Positions 41,288 to 51,172 of a DNA stretch of 64,000 nt are shown here, piece by piece. The stretch is from Mesobacillus maritimus (GTDB lineage: Bacteria; Bacillota; Bacilli; Bacillales; Cytobacillaceae). The position numbers and the translations under genes were made by a program. The notes under the pieces are model-generated. The model saw nothing but the letters and a program-made list of their open reading frames with translations, did not search any database and was not told where the DNA came from. Positions within the stretch are counted from its first letter, which is position 1, and each line of letters starts with the position of its first letter. The DNA lies in NCBI RefSeq assembly GCF_019749255.1, contig NZ_JACWFH010000016.1:1-64000 (forward strand), written 5' to 3'.

Positions 41288-42715
41288 TTACCTTTTATTT
41301 AGTTCTTGTACTAACAGCTTGTTTACCAGTGGTGGGTTGGCTTGACCTTTTGTCGCTTTCATAATTTGTCCAACAAAGAAGCCTTTTGCCTTTTCATTTC
41401 CACCTTTAAAGTCCTCTAATGGTTTTGGATTGGCATCAATGATTTCGTTGATGATTTTCGTTAATTCGCCTTCATCTGAAATCTGAACTAGGCCTTTTTC
41501 TTTGACGATTTTCTCAGCATCTCCGCCATTTTCAATTAATTCTTTAAAAACGGTCTTGGCAATTTTAGATGAGATTGTACCATCAGCGATCAGCTTAATC
41601 ATTCCAGCTAAGCCTTCAGGGGTTAATGGGACATCATGCAATTCCTTGCCTTCTGCATTTAAGTAACCTGAAACATCCCCCATTACCCAGTTTGAAGCTT
41701 GTTTCGGCTCTGCTCCTGCCGCACATACTGCTTCAAAGAAATCGGACATTTCCTTTGTGACAGTTAGAACATTTGCATCATAGGCAGGTAAACCAAGTTC
41801 CTCTATATAACGCTTTTTACGAGCATCTGGAAGTTCAGGGATTTCAGCACGAACGCGCGCTTTCCACTCTTCATCAATATAAAGGTCGGGTAGATCTGGC
41901 TCAGGGAAATAACGGTAGTCATCGGAGCCTTCTTTAACACGCATCAAGACAGTTGTATTGGTTGCCTCATCAAAACGGCGTGTTTCCTGCTCGATGACAC
42001 CGCCCGCCCGTAAAACCTCAGCCTGACGCTTTACTTCATATTCGAGCCCTTTACGAACAAAGTTAAATGAGTTCAGGTTCTTTAACTCTGTCTTTGTACC
42101 AAATTCTTTTTGACCTACCGGACGAAGAGAAATATTGGCATCGCAACGAAGTGACCCTTCCTCCATTTTACAATCGGATACCCCTGTATATTGAATAATT
42201 GATTTTAATTTTTCGAGATAAGCATAGGCTTCATCAGGAGTGCGGATATCTGGCTCAGAAACGATTTCTACTAACGGAGTTCCTTGACGATTGTAGTCTA
42301 CTAAGGAATAGCCATTTCCATGTGTTAATTTTCCCGCATCCTCTTCCATATGGATCCGAGTAATGCCAATTTTCTTCTTTTCACCGTTAACTTCAATCTC
42401 AATCCAACCGTGCTCGCCAATAGGTTTATCAAACTGAGAAATCTGATAAGCCTTAGGGTTGTCTGGGTAAAAATAATTCTTCCGATCAAATTTTGTTTCC
42501 GTTGCAACTTCACAATTCAAAGCCATACATGCCTTCATCGCATAGTCGACCGCTTTTTTGTTTACAACAGGCAATACCCCTGGATATCCAAGGTCAATAA
42601 CCGTTGTATTGGTATTCGGCTCTGCTCCAAAATGGTTTGGGCTGCTTGAAAAGATCTTTGAGTTTGTTTTCAATTCAACGTGGACCTCAAGTCCAATTAC
42701 CGTTTCAAATTCCAT
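41288..42715 (-). CDS. gatB: Aspartyl/glutamyl-tRNA amidotransferase subunit B
   Basis: Kinase/tRNA-binding subunit of GatCAB, which converts Glu-tRNA(Gln) to Gln-tRNA(Gln). It has 475 residues. It begins [13 protein letters not shown]-like ([21 protein letters not shown]) and contains [47 protein letters not shown] and the C-terminal YqeY-like tail ([18 protein letters not shown]). AGGGGTG lies 7 nt before the ATG. It is the last gene of gatC-gatA-gatB. Confidence 0.96.
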   Translation of the reverse strand: MEFETVIGLEVHVELKTNSKIFSSSPNHFGAEPNTNTTVIDLGYPGVLPVVNKKAVDYAMKACMALNCEVATETKFDRKNYFYPDNPKAYQISQFDKPIGEHGWIEIEVNGEKKKIGITRIHMEEDAGKLTHGNGYSLVDYNRQGTPLVEIVSEPDIRTPDEAYAYLEKLKSIIQYTGVSDCKMEEGSLRCDANISLRPVGQKEFGTKTELKNLNSFNFVRKGLEYEVKRQAEVLRAGGVIEQETRRFDEATNTTVLMRVKEGSDDYRYFPEPDLPDLYIDEEWKARVRAEIPELPDARKKRYIEELGLPAYDANVLTVTKEMSDFFEAVCAAGAEPKQASNWVMGDVSGYLNAEGKELHDVPLTPEGLAGMIKLIADGTISSKIAKTVFKELIENGGDAEKIVKEKGLVQISDEGELTKIINEIIDANPKPLEDFKGGNEKAKGFFVGQIMKATKGQANPPLVNKLLVQELNKR

Positions 42716-42728
42716 TGTTTTTCACCCC

Positions 42729-44186
42729 TTACAATTGTGGTTTTTGTTTATGATAGTCTGTTGCTTGTTCAAATGCATGCGCCACTTTATACACTAAGCT
42801 TTCATCAAAATGCTTTCCAATGATTTGCAACCCTAATGGAAGTCCTTCTGAAAAGCCGCATGGCACAGAGATTCCAGGTACACCAGCAAGATTGACTGGA
42901 ATGGTTAAAATATCGTTCACGTACATCGTCATTGGATCTGCAAGATTTTCACCAATCTTAAAAGCAGGCGTTGGTGTTGTTGGTCCAATAATGACATCAT
43001 ACTTTTGAAAAATATCTTCAAAGTCTTTCTTGATTAAAGTACGTACTTTTTGTGCCTTTTTATAGTAGGCATCATAATAACCAGAGCTTAACGCAAAGGT
43101 TCCGAGCATAATCCGGCGTTTGACCTCATCTCCGAAGCCTTGCTCACGGGTCATTTTATACATATCCAATAAGTTCTGCGCATCTGGTGAACGATAGCCA
43201 TAACGAACTCCGTCAAAACGTGAAAGATTCGCCGATGCTTCTGAAGAAGATAATAGATAATAAGTGGATAATGCATATTTGGAATGAGGCAGTGATACTT
43301 CTTCCCATGAGGCGCCTAGCTTCTCCAACACCTTTAAGGCATCCAGAACAGATTGTTTTACTTCCTCTTTGACCCCTTCACCGAGGTACTCCTTCGGAAC
43401 GGCAATTTTCAACCCCTTAATATCTCCTGACAAAGCACTAACATAATCCGGAACTGCAACGTTCGCAGAGGTTGAATCCATTTCATCATGACCAGCAATT
43501 GCTTTTAAAAGATAAGCGTTATCTTCAACTGTTCTTGTCACCGGTCCAATTTGATCTAAGGAAGACGCAAAGGCAACCAATCCGAAACGGGATACAAGAC
43601 CGTATGTTGGCTTCATGCCAACAACTCCACAGAATGATGCAGGCTGACGAATAGACCCACCTGTATCAGACCCCAAAGAAAATAACACTTCGCCAGCAGC
43701 AACAGCCGCTGCCGAACCACCAGAAGATCCTCCAGGAACTCTGTCAAGATTCCACGGATTCCTTGTATCTTTAAATCCTGAGTTTTCTGTTGAGGAACCC
43801 ATAGCAAACTCATCCATATTCAGCTTACCGATTGTAACAGTTTCTGCCTGATGCAATTTCCCCATAACCGTCGCATCATAAATGGGGTCAAAGTTTTCAA
43901 GAATTTTACTTGCACAGGTTGTCCGCAAATTCTTAGTCACGATATTATCCTTGATCCCGATTGGCATCCCAAATAAAAGACCCTTTTCATCTGCTTGGCC
44001 AATTCTTTCATCTAAAGCTTTTGCCTTATTACGAGCATTTTCTTCATCTAATGTTAGAAAAGCTTGGACTTTCCCTTCTACCTCGCTGATTCGTTTATAA
44101 GAAGTCTCAACAAGATCTGAAACAGTAATTTCTTTTTTATGTAATAGTTCATGAAGATCTGATACCTTCTGATCAAATAAACTCAT
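42729..44186 (-). CDS. gatA: Aspartyl/glutamyl-tRNA amidotransferase subunit A
   Basis: Glutaminase subunit of GatCAB, 485 residues, an amidase-signature enzyme releasing ammonia from glutamine. The Ser-cisSer-Lys triad is visible as Lys in GIKDNIVTK (about 79), cis-Ser in [12 protein letters not shown] and nucleophile Ser in [22 protein letters not shown] lies 6 nt before the ATG. It sits 12 nt after gatC and 13 nt before gatB. Confidence 0.96.
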   Translation of the reverse strand: MSLFDQKVSDLHELLHKKEITVSDLVETSYKRISEVEGKVQAFLTLDEENARNKAKALDERIGQADEKGLLFGMPIGIKDNIVTKNLRTTCASKILENFDPIYDATVMGKLHQAETVTIGKLNMDEFAMGSSTENSGFKDTRNPWNLDRVPGGSSGGSAAAVAAGEVLFSLGSDTGGSIRQPASFCGVVGMKPTYGLVSRFGLVAFASSLDQIGPVTRTVEDNAYLLKAIAGHDEMDSTSANVAVPDYVSALSGDIKGLKIAVPKEYLGEGVKEEVKQSVLDALKVLEKLGASWEEVSLPHSKYALSTYYLLSSSEASANLSRFDGVRYGYRSPDAQNLLDMYKMTREQGFGDEVKRRIMLGTFALSSGYYDAYYKKAQKVRTLIKKDFEDIFQKYDVIIGPTTPTPAFKIGENLADPMTMYVNDILTIPVNLAGVPGISVPCGFSEGLPLGLQIIGKHFDESLVYKVAHAFEQATDYHKQKPQL

Positions 44187-44198
44187 GGCTTCTCCTCC

Positions 44199-44489
44199 TT
44201 ACTCAATAATCGGTGGTACTTTGATCTGACCATCCTGATGTTCTGGAGCATTTTTCAACACTTCTTCATTTGGAAGGCCTGGCTTCGCAACATCTTCTCT
44301 CATGACATTCTTGATTTCGAGGACATGAGAAGTTGGCTCTACATGATCCGTATCTACTTCATTTAACTGCTCGGCAAATGTAATAATTTTATCTAGCTGC
44401 TGAGTGAGAGTGTTCGCCTCTTCCTCCGTTATCGCCAACCTTGCTAAATTTGCTACATGTTTTACTTGATCGGTTGAAATCCTTGACAT
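44199..44489 (-). CDS. gatC: Aspartyl/glutamyl-tRNA amidotransferase subunit C
   Basis: Small stabilising subunit of GatCAB, 96 residues. It begins [18 protein letters not shown] and ends near [10 protein letters not shown], with the conserved [13 protein letters not shown] and [18 protein letters not shown] fixes the ATG at 44489; the frame is open to 44519. It is the first gene of the operon, and a possible promoter (TTGCTT, 18 bp, TATCAT) lies about 70 nt upstream. Confidence 0.95.
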   Translation of the reverse strand: MSRISTDQVKHVANLARLAITEEEANTLTQQLDKIITFAEQLNEVDTDHVEPTSHVLEIKNVMREDVAKPGLPNEEVLKNAPEHQDGQIKVPPIIE

Positions 44490-44611
44490 AAAATGCCACC
44501 TCCTTGAAAATTCGCACAATACGCAATAATACTGATGATATCAGACTTTTCCACACTAAAGCAACATAATCTACCCTCTATATTGGTATTTACTTTGAAC
44601 CTCTTTATGTT

Positions 44612-44650
44612 TTCAAAAATAATCCCCGGCATCGATCGCTAGGCCAGGGT
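44612..44650 (-). terminator. Terminator of the yueI-like gene
   Basis: CCCTGGC/GCCGGGG stem (one G-U pair), followed by ATTATTTTTGA on the minus strand. Confidence 0.6.
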
Positions 44651-44660
44651 GAGGTCAGTT

Positions 44661-45110
44661 TTATTTTTTGCTAAACAGCGTTTTCACTTTGGTAAAAAAA
44701 CCAGTACCTTCATGTGGTGCTTCCTCTATTTTTACAATTGGTTTTTTTGATAAACTTATATCCTCTTTATCAATTGCATAATCATAAGCAAGTACAAGAC
44801 CGTACTCAGAGTCATGCTCTTTGTTGGTCACAATTTTATAGGGAACCTTCATGCCATCTGCTAACGCAATGTATTTTGAATAAAAAGTATAATTCATATT
44901 TCCATTTAGGTAAATCTGGGCACCTTTGTTGCTTTCTAGTAGTTGTTTAAACTCAGGTTCAATTTGCTTTTTTCTAACCTCTGCCTTTGACAGCGCGACG
45001 ACCACCCTCTCGCGGATTGTTCCAAGAAATTTCCGTCTTTCGTCAGGTTTAGTCTGCTTCGCCCCATGAATTCCCTGCTGTAGGATATCATCCAAATTTT
45101 GCTTGCCCAC
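44661..45110 (-). CDS. yueI: YueI-like DUF1694 protein
   Basis: A 149-residue cytoplasmic protein of unknown function. N-terminal LDDILQQGIHGAKQTKPDERRKFLGTIRERV is characteristic of YueI/DUF1694, and an alpha/beta pattern follows with IYLNGNMNY and VPYKIVTNKEH. The start is GTG at 45110 with GGGGGTGA upstream. In B. subtilis yueI is next to pncA (yueJ) and pncB (yueK), but here those lie 7.5 kb away. It ends in a basic tail (TKVKTLFSKK). Confidence 0.8.
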   Translation of the reverse strand: MGKQNLDDILQQGIHGAKQTKPDERRKFLGTIRERVVVALSKAEVRKKQIEPEFKQLLESNKGAQIYLNGNMNYTFYSKYIALADGMKVPYKIVTNKEHDSEYGLVLAYDYAIDKEDISLSKKPIVKIEEAPHEGTGFFTKVKTLFSKK

Positions 45111-45258
45111 TTTGTCACCCCCAATATCTCCCTATTTATTTATGATGTTAAACAAAAAAGGTGCACACCTTCAACTAGTTAGGTCTAACTATAGTAATTG
45201 TTGGTAAGTGCTTCTTGCTTTGCTTTGGCACTAAACCACGTACTGGGTTTATATGGTT

Positions 45259-45416
45259 TATGAAGCGGGATTCCCTGTGATTCTCAGCTGGATTCCGGGT
45301 TCATGCACCTTATGAAGCAGGGTTTCTCCTGATTCTCAGCTGCATTCCAGGTTCATACGCCTTTATGAAGTGGGGTTCTTCCTGTTTCTCAGCTCGATTC
45401 CAGGTTCATCCCCCCC
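45259..45416. repeat. Short tandem array, three 52-53-bp units
   Basis: TATGAAG occurs at 45259, 45311 and 45364. Each unit reads through GATTCTCAGCTG-like and ATTCCAGGTTCAT-like blocks, with a partial unit upstream. The sequence is unrelated to the other arrays but the period is the same. The rest of the 45111-45656 gap holds only the aceA terminator. Confidence 0.8.
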
Positions 45417-45550
45417 ACTAGCTTCACTAGATTCCTGCTCTCCATTAACATCTTTTCGCTGTTCACTCACGCTACTACAGTTTTCATCAGAATCCTTTTA
45501 TAGGTGTCTCTAACCTACCCCTCGCTTCCTAATTTTAACCTATTAAGGAA

Positions 45551-45581
45551 GAAAAAAAACCTTCTCCATACTGGAGAAGGC
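45551..45581 (-). terminator. Terminator of aceA
   Basis: CCTTCTCC/GGAGAAGG 8-bp perfect stem with eight T following on the minus strand, 77 nt after the stop codon. Confidence 0.85.
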
Positions 45582-45656
45582 AAATAGGAGATATATAGGT
45601 GAAAATCAACATAACACAACGTAGTGATTGTATAACAACTAGTTCAGACGAAAAGA

Positions 45657-46943
45657 TTACTTAGAAGAAGTGGTGAATTGCTCTTCTTCAGTTGAGCCTT
45701 TAAGGGCGGTCGTTGAAGATGTTCCGCCAGTGATGGTCATAGCTACTTGATCGAAATAACCTGTTCCAACTTCACGTTGGTGTCTTGTAGCTGTATAGCC
45801 ATATTGCTCGCTATCAAATTCAGCTTGTTGAAGCTTGGAGTATGCAGCCATTCCATGATCTTTGTAGCCACGAGCTAATTCGAACATGCTGTGGTTCAAC
45901 GCATGGAAACCTGCAAGTGTAACGAATTGGAACTTGTAACCCATTTTTCCAAGCTCTCTTTGGAACTTCTCAATCGTTTCGTCATCCAATTTCTTCTTCC
46001 AGTTGAAAGAAGGAGAGCAGTTATATGCGAGAAGCTTACCAGGGAATTTCTCATGGATAGCTTCAGCAAAACGTTTTGCTTCTTCAAGACTTGGTTCAGA
46101 AGTTTCACACCAGATTAAGTCTGCATATGGCGCATATGCTAGCCCGCGAGCAATTGCCTGATCAAGACCAGCTTTTGTGCGGAAGAAGCCTTCCGGAGTA
46201 CGCTCGCCAGTGATAAACGGTGCATCAACTGGATCCACATCACTTGTGATTAAGTCAGCTGCATTTGCATCTGTACGAGCAACAACAAGTGTTGGCGTTC
46301 CCATTACATCAGCTGCAAGGCGGGCAGAGATTAAGTTACGAACCGCTGTTTGAGTTGGAAGCAATACTTTTCCACCAAGGTGACCGCATTTCTTTTCAGA
46401 AGAAAGCTGATCTTCAAAGTGGACGCCTGCTGCTCCTGCCTCAATCATCCCCTTCATTAATTCGAAAACGTTCAACTGGCCACCAAAACCTGCTTCAGCA
46501 TCAGCCACGATTGGAGCGAACCAGTCGATAGAGTCGTCTCCCTCAGAATGAGTAATTTGATCTGCACGTTGAAGCGCTTGGTTGATTCGCTTTACTACAG
46601 ATGGAACACTGTTTGCTGGATATAAACTTTGGTCTGGATACATTTGACCTGAAAGGTTGGCATCGGCAGCTACCTGCCACCCGCTTAAGTAAATGGCCTT
46701 TAGCCCAGCTTTCACCTGCTGAACAGCCTGATTTCCTGTTAAAGCGCCAAGTGCGTTTACGAAGTCCTCTTCGTTCACAAGCTTCCATAGCTTCTCTGCA
46801 CCACGACGCGCTAATGTATATTCAATGTCAATAGATCCTCGTAGTTTAATAACCTCTTCGGCAGAATAAGGTCTTTCAATCCCTTTCCAACGTGCATCCA
46901 TTTCCCAGCTTTCCTGTAATTGCTTTGCTCTTAAATCTGTCAT
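45657..46943 (-). CDS. aceA: Isocitrate lyase
   Basis: Cleaves isocitrate to glyoxylate and succinate, the first step of the glyoxylate shunt, allowing growth on acetate or fatty acids. The protein has 428 residues with catalytic KKCGHLGGK (about 190), [17 protein letters not shown] and [17 protein letters not shown] lies 8 nt before the ATG at 46943; a TTG one codon earlier is less likely. Malate synthase is not in the window, unlike the aceBA pairs of some Bacillus species. The 2-hydroxyacid dehydrogenase at 28 kb may also handle glyoxylate. Confidence 0.95.
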   Translation of the reverse strand: MTDLRAKQLQESWEMDARWKGIERPYSAEEVIKLRGSIDIEYTLARRGAEKLWKLVNEEDFVNALGALTGNQAVQQVKAGLKAIYLSGWQVAADANLSGQMYPDQSLYPANSVPSVVKRINQALQRADQITHSEGDDSIDWFAPIVADAEAGFGGQLNVFELMKGMIEAGAAGVHFEDQLSSEKKCGHLGGKVLLPTQTAVRNLISARLAADVMGTPTLVVARTDANAADLITSDVDPVDAPFITGERTPEGFFRTKAGLDQAIARGLAYAPYADLIWCETSEPSLEEAKRFAEAIHEKFPGKLLAYNCSPSFNWKKKLDDETIEKFQRELGKMGYKFQFVTLAGFHALNHSMFELARGYKDHGMAAYSKLQQAEFDSEQYGYTATRHQREVGTGYFDQVAMTITGGTSSTTALKGSTEEEQFTTSSK

Positions 46944-47018
46944 CAATAATTCCTCCTAACAAAATATAATTCTATTAATCTTGGTTAAAATACAGAAACG
47001 GCTTAAAGTCTCTGTTTA

Positions 47019-47108
47019 GATTAACCAACTAATCAGTAAGTTCATGTTGTTATATTACAGTTAATTGTTTAACTATTTGTATTATATAACAGGTAATTTA
47101 AATTGCAA
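47019..47108 (-). promoter_or_regulatory. aceA promoter with inverted repeats at the start site
   Basis: On the minus strand TTGCAA (47103-47108), 16 bp, TATAAT (47081-47086), so transcription should begin near 47074. An inverted repeat AGTTAA/TTAACT with a 4-nt centre (47059-47074) covers the start site, and GATTA/TAATC (47019-47034) lies downstream. This placement suits repression. The regulator is unknown. Confidence 0.6.
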
Positions 47109-47207
47109 CGGTTTTACACTATTTTTTTTGAATATTCATTCGACAATTGTTTGAGTTAGGGAAACAATTTTCAATCGGGCTAAGAATCAACATGCTATTT
47201 CGAGGCG

Positions 47208-47246
47208 AAAAAAAGCGTATAAGGGAGTCCCTTACACGCTTTTTTG
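47208..47246. terminator. Terminator of pyc
   Basis: AGCGT(a)TAAGGG/CCCTTA(c)ACGCT hairpin flanked by A-run and T-run on both sides, so it can work in either direction. Confidence 0.85.
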
Positions 47247-47263
47247 GCTATCTATAAAACTTT

Positions 47264-50200
47264 TTAAATTGTGCTTAGTACGTCTTGATTCGGTTTCGAT
47301 TCTGCCACAGCTTGAGCTTGTTTGTCTACCTCAATAAGCAGATCCCCAGGTGCGATGGAATCGCCACCTTGAACGTAAATATCTTTGACCACACCTGAAA
47401 AAGGTGCCTGAATGGTTGTTTCCATCTTCATTGCCTCTGTAATGATTAAATGATCCCCTTGACTCACACTTTCTCCTTTTTCAACAAGAACTTTAATGAC
47501 AGTACCAGGCATTGTACCTGCAATATGCTGTTCATTTTTAGGATCCGCTTTTACTTTAGATGTCACTGAGGATTTCACACTTTCATCCTTGATGACAATT
47601 TCCCGCTGCTGCCCGTTCAATTCAAAATAAACAACGCGAGTACCGTCAGCATGTGCCTGACCGATGGAAACTAGTTTTACAATTAAAGTCTTACCTGTTT
47701 CAATTTCAACCTCAATTTCTTCTCCTAAATTCATGCCGTAGAAGAACGTTGGGGTATCAAGCTTAGAGACATCTCCGAAATTCTCTATTTTCTTGGTGTA
47801 GTCCTGGAACACCTTTGGATATAGAGCATACGTGATGACATCATGGTCTGTAACTTGACGACCAAGCTCTTGATAAAGTTGATTTCGTAGTGCTGTAAAA
47901 TCAACCTCCTCTAGAAGCTCACCAGGTCGAACCGTAATTGGCTGTTTTCCTTTTAAAATCACCTTTTGGAGTTCCTTAGGGAATCCTCCTGCCGGCTGCC
48001 CTAAATAGCCTTCAAACATTTCGATGACAGAGTCAGGAAAGTCAATCTTGTCTCCTTTTTCAAGGACGTCTTGTTCTGATAAATCATTTTGCACCATGAA
48101 TAAAGCCATATCTCCGACTACTTTTGACGAAGGAGTTACCTTCACAATATCGCCAAACATGAGATTAACACGCTTATACATCTCTTTTACTTCTTCCCAG
48201 CGTTCGCCAAGACCTACAGCCTTTGCTTGTTGCTGCAGATTGCTATATTGTCCACCAGGCATTTCATGCTGATAAACTTCAGGATGTGGCGCAATCATGC
48301 CACTTTCAAAGTCCTGATAAAATTTGCGGACACCTTCCCAATATTTTGTTACCTGTTCCAAGTTATCGATATTTAAAGCAGGCTCTCGCTCGGTGCCTTT
48401 AAGTGCATAATAAAGTGAATTTGCACTTGGTTGTGACGTCATTCCTGCCATTGAGCTTGCAGCGACATCAACGATATCTACACCGGCATCAATTGCCTTA
48501 GCATACGTGTAAATCCCGTTTCCACTTGTATCATGCATGTGTAGGTGAATTGGAAGGTCAACCGTATCTTTTAACTCCGAAATCAACCTGTATGCTGCCT
48601 GTGGTTTTAATAAACCTGCCATATCCTTAATCGCTAAAATATGTGCCCCTTGATTTTCAAGTTCTTTTGCCATGTCTTTATAATACTGAATATTGTATTT
48701 AGGACGTGCTGGGTCATCGATATCCCCTGTATAACAGATCGCCGCCTCAGCAATTTTTCCTGTTTGGCGCACCGCATCAATGGCGGTTTCCATTCCTTTT
48801 ACCCAGTTTAAGCTATCAAAGATACGGAATACGTCAATTCCAGCATCAGCTGACTGCTTGACGAACTCATAGATGACGTTATCAGGGTAATTTTTATATC
48901 CTACCGCATTTGATGCGCGTAGAAGCATTTGAAATAGCACATTCGGAATTTGCTGTCTTAATGTAATCAGCCTTTTCCAAGGGTCCTCACTCAAGAAGCG
49001 GTAAGATACATCAAACGTTGCCCCACCCCACATTTCAAGTGAAAATAAGTCTGGTAACAATTTTGAGGTTGGCTCAGCAATATGTGTTAGATCATTGGTC
49101 CGTACACGAGTTGCAAGTAAGGACTGATGGGCATCACGGAACGTCGTGTCTGTTAACAGCACTTCTTTACGTGATTTCACCCATTCTGCCAGTCCCCTTG
49201 CCCCTTTTTCGTCTAAAATTTGCTTTGTTCCTGCAGGTGCTGAATCTAACGTTTCAAACTTTGGAATGTAAAGCTCATCAAACATAGGCTTTTGTTTCTT
49301 TTCAATCCCCGGGAAACCGTTAATCGTAACATTGCCAATATAGCTAAGCAATTTGGTTCCGCGGTCTTTTCGCTTAGGAAAAATAAACAGTTCCGGTGTA
49401 GTATCGATAAAGGACGTATCATAATTTCCGGTAATAAATTTCTCGTGAACCATAACATTTTCGAGGAACGGAATATTCGTCTTGATTCCACGAATTCGGA
49501 ACTCTTTTAAGTTTCGAAGCATTTTCGAAGCTGCTTGCTCAAATGTCATCGCATGTGTAGACACTTTTACAAGAAGCGAATCGTAATAAGGGGTAATGAC
49601 GGCACCTTGATAGCCATTCCCTGCATCCAAACGAACGCCAAAGCCACCACCAGAACGGTAAGCCATAATTTTTCCTGTATCTGGCATAAAATCATTCAAT
49701 GGGTCTTCCGTTGTCACACGTGACTGAATCGCATAGCCATGTGTAAAGATCTCCTTTTGCGCTGGGATTCCAACCTTTTCACTGTGTAATGCATGTCCTT
49801 GCGCAATTAACACTTGGGATTGAACAATGTCAATTCCAGTAACCATTTCCGTGATTGTATGCTCAACCTGAACGCGCGGGTTGACTTCAATAAAGTAAAA
49901 TTGATTATCAGATACAAGGAACTCCACTGTTCCTGCGTTTAAATAGTCAACATTCTTCATTAGTTTAACAGCTGCATCACAAATCTCATTCCGCAGATTC
50001 TCTGGCAAAGACACACATGGAGCCACTTCAACCACTTTTTGGTGACGACGCTGTACAGAACAATCGCGCTCATATAGATGAACGATATTCCCTTCGTGAT
50101 CCCCTAAAATTTGTACTTCAATATGCTTTGGATTTTGAACTAATTTTTCAACATATACTTCGTCATTTCCGAAAGCAGCCTTTGCTTCTGATTTTGCTCG

Positions 50201-50755
50201 TGCATATGCTTCTTTAACATCTTCAATCTTGTTTACAATCCGCATTCCCCGGCCACCGCCACCGAGTGAAGCTTTAATGATGATTGGGAAACCATGTTGA
50301 GCACCAAAGGAGATGACTTCATCCACAGAGGATACCGGCCCATCCGTTCCTGGGATAACAGGAATACCTGCCAATTGTGCTTGCGTTCTTGCTTTAACTT
50401 TGTCACCAAACATGTCTAAATGCTTTGTTTCAGGTCCAATAAAAATAATTCCTTCTTCATCACATCTTCTCGCAAACTCAATGTTTTCTGATAAAAATCC
50501 ATAACCTGGATGGATGGCATCAACTTGAGCTTGTTTCGCAATTCGAATAATGTCTTCGATATCCAAGTAGGCATCAATCGGCTTTTTGCCTTCTCCTACA
50601 AGATACGCTTCATCCGCCTTATAACGGTGGTAAGCTCCTAAATCTTCCTTTGAATAAATCGCTACAGTGCGAATATGTAACTCCGTACAGGCCCGAAACA
50701 CCCGAATCGCAATTTCGCCACGATTTGCTACTAACACCTTATTTATTTTCTTCAT
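47264..50755 (-). CDS. pyc: Pyruvate carboxylase
   Basis: Biotin enzyme of 1163 residues that makes oxaloacetate from pyruvate and bicarbonate. The N-terminal biotin carboxylase domain (about 1-455) has VANRGEIAIR, the ATP-grasp GGGGRGMR and EVNPRVQVEHT; the carboxyltransferase domain (about 535-810) has TDTTFRDAHQSLLATR, KDMAGLL and HLHMHDTSGN; the carrier domain ends with biotinyl-lysine in EAMKMETT (about 1110). The ribosome binding site is weak (AAAGG 9 nt upstream). A promoter about 250 nt upstream implies a long leader. Confidence 0.96.
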   Translation of the reverse strand: MKKINKVLVANRGEIAIRVFRACTELHIRTVAIYSKEDLGAYHRYKADEAYLVGEGKKPIDAYLDIEDIIRIAKQAQVDAIHPGYGFLSENIEFARRCDEEGIIFIGPETKHLDMFGDKVKARTQAQLAGIPVIPGTDGPVSSVDEVISFGAQHGFPIIIKASLGGGGRGMRIVNKIEDVKEAYARAKSEAKAAFGNDEVYVEKLVQNPKHIEVQILGDHEGNIVHLYERDCSVQRRHQKVVEVAPCVSLPENLRNEICDAAVKLMKNVDYLNAGTVEFLVSDNQFYFIEVNPRVQVEHTITEMVTGIDIVQSQVLIAQGHALHSEKVGIPAQKEIFTHGYAIQSRVTTEDPLNDFMPDTGKIMAYRSGGGFGVRLDAGNGYQGAVITPYYDSLLVKVSTHAMTFEQAASKMLRNLKEFRIRGIKTNIPFLENVMVHEKFITGNYDTSFIDTTPELFIFPKRKDRGTKLLSYIGNVTINGFPGIEKKQKPMFDELYIPKFETLDSAPAGTKQILDEKGARGLAEWVKSRKEVLLTDTTFRDAHQSLLATRVRTNDLTHIAEPTSKLLPDLFSLEMWGGATFDVSYRFLSEDPWKRLITLRQQIPNVLFQMLLRASNAVGYKNYPDNVIYEFVKQSADAGIDVFRIFDSLNWVKGMETAIDAVRQTGKIAEAAICYTGDIDDPARPKYNIQYYKDMAKELENQGAHILAIKDMAGLLKPQAAYRLISELKDTVDLPIHLHMHDTSGNGIYTYAKAIDAGVDIVDVAASSMAGMTSQPSANSLYYALKGTEREPALNIDNLEQVTKYWEGVRKFYQDFESGMIAPHPEVYQHEMPGGQYSNLQQQAKAVGLGERWEEVKEMYKRVNLMFGDIVKVTPSSKVVGDMALFMVQNDLSEQDVLEKGDKIDFPDSVIEMFEGYLGQPAGGFPKELQKVILKGKQPITVRPGELLEEVDFTALRNQLYQELGRQVTDHDVITYALYPKVFQDYTKKIENFGDVSKLDTPTFFYGMNLGEEIEVEIETGKTLIVKLVSIGQAHADGTRVVYFELNGQQREIVIKDESVKSSVTSKVKADPKNEQHIAGTMPGTVIKVLVEKGESVSQGDHLIITEAMKMETTIQAPFSGVVKDIYVQGGDSIAPGDLLIEVDKQAQAVAESKPNQDVLSTI

Positions 50756-51010
50756 AACAACACGCCTTTCATGAAATTAGTAAATAATTAAAGATGAGTA
50801 AAAGAGTCAATTATGTGAGGGCAAATACTTTTTAAAAAGAAAAAGAGTAATAGATTAAGTGTCTTTCTCCCATCCAATCTAGGATGATGAGATGTAGCCA
50901 ATTCCTATCTGGGTATCTGGAAGTAGTAAAAATACCTACCTTTCAAAAACGCTCTTATTAAAGCAGATAAGCGGAAGGTATAGTGACAGAATTTTTTAAA
51001 TATAACTACC

Positions 51011-51039
51011 ATTATATTTTAAGTTTGCTAATCATTCAA
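51011..51039 (-). promoter_or_regulatory. pyc promoter giving a long 5' leader
   Basis: On the minus strand TTGAAT (51034-51039), 17 bp, TATAAT (51011-51016). The predicted start near 51004 leaves about 249 nt before the pyc start codon. The leader contains CATCC/GGATG and other short hairpins but no riboswitch I recognise. Confidence 0.55.
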
Positions 51040-51129
51040 TATTTTAATAAATTTCAGTCTAAAGACAGTCCGGAGTTACCGTTTATCCGGCCCCCAAAAT
51101 ATTGAATTGACAAAAGGGAGAATACTTAA

Positions 51130-51163
51130 AAGAAGGCTGTTGGGCATCATGCCAACAACCTTC
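51130..51163. terminator. Terminator of rocA
   Basis: AAGG(c)TGTTGG/CCAACA(a)CCTT hairpin just after the rocA stop codon, with T-rich flanks on both strands. Confidence 0.75.
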
Positions 51164-51172
51164 CTTTTTTAA

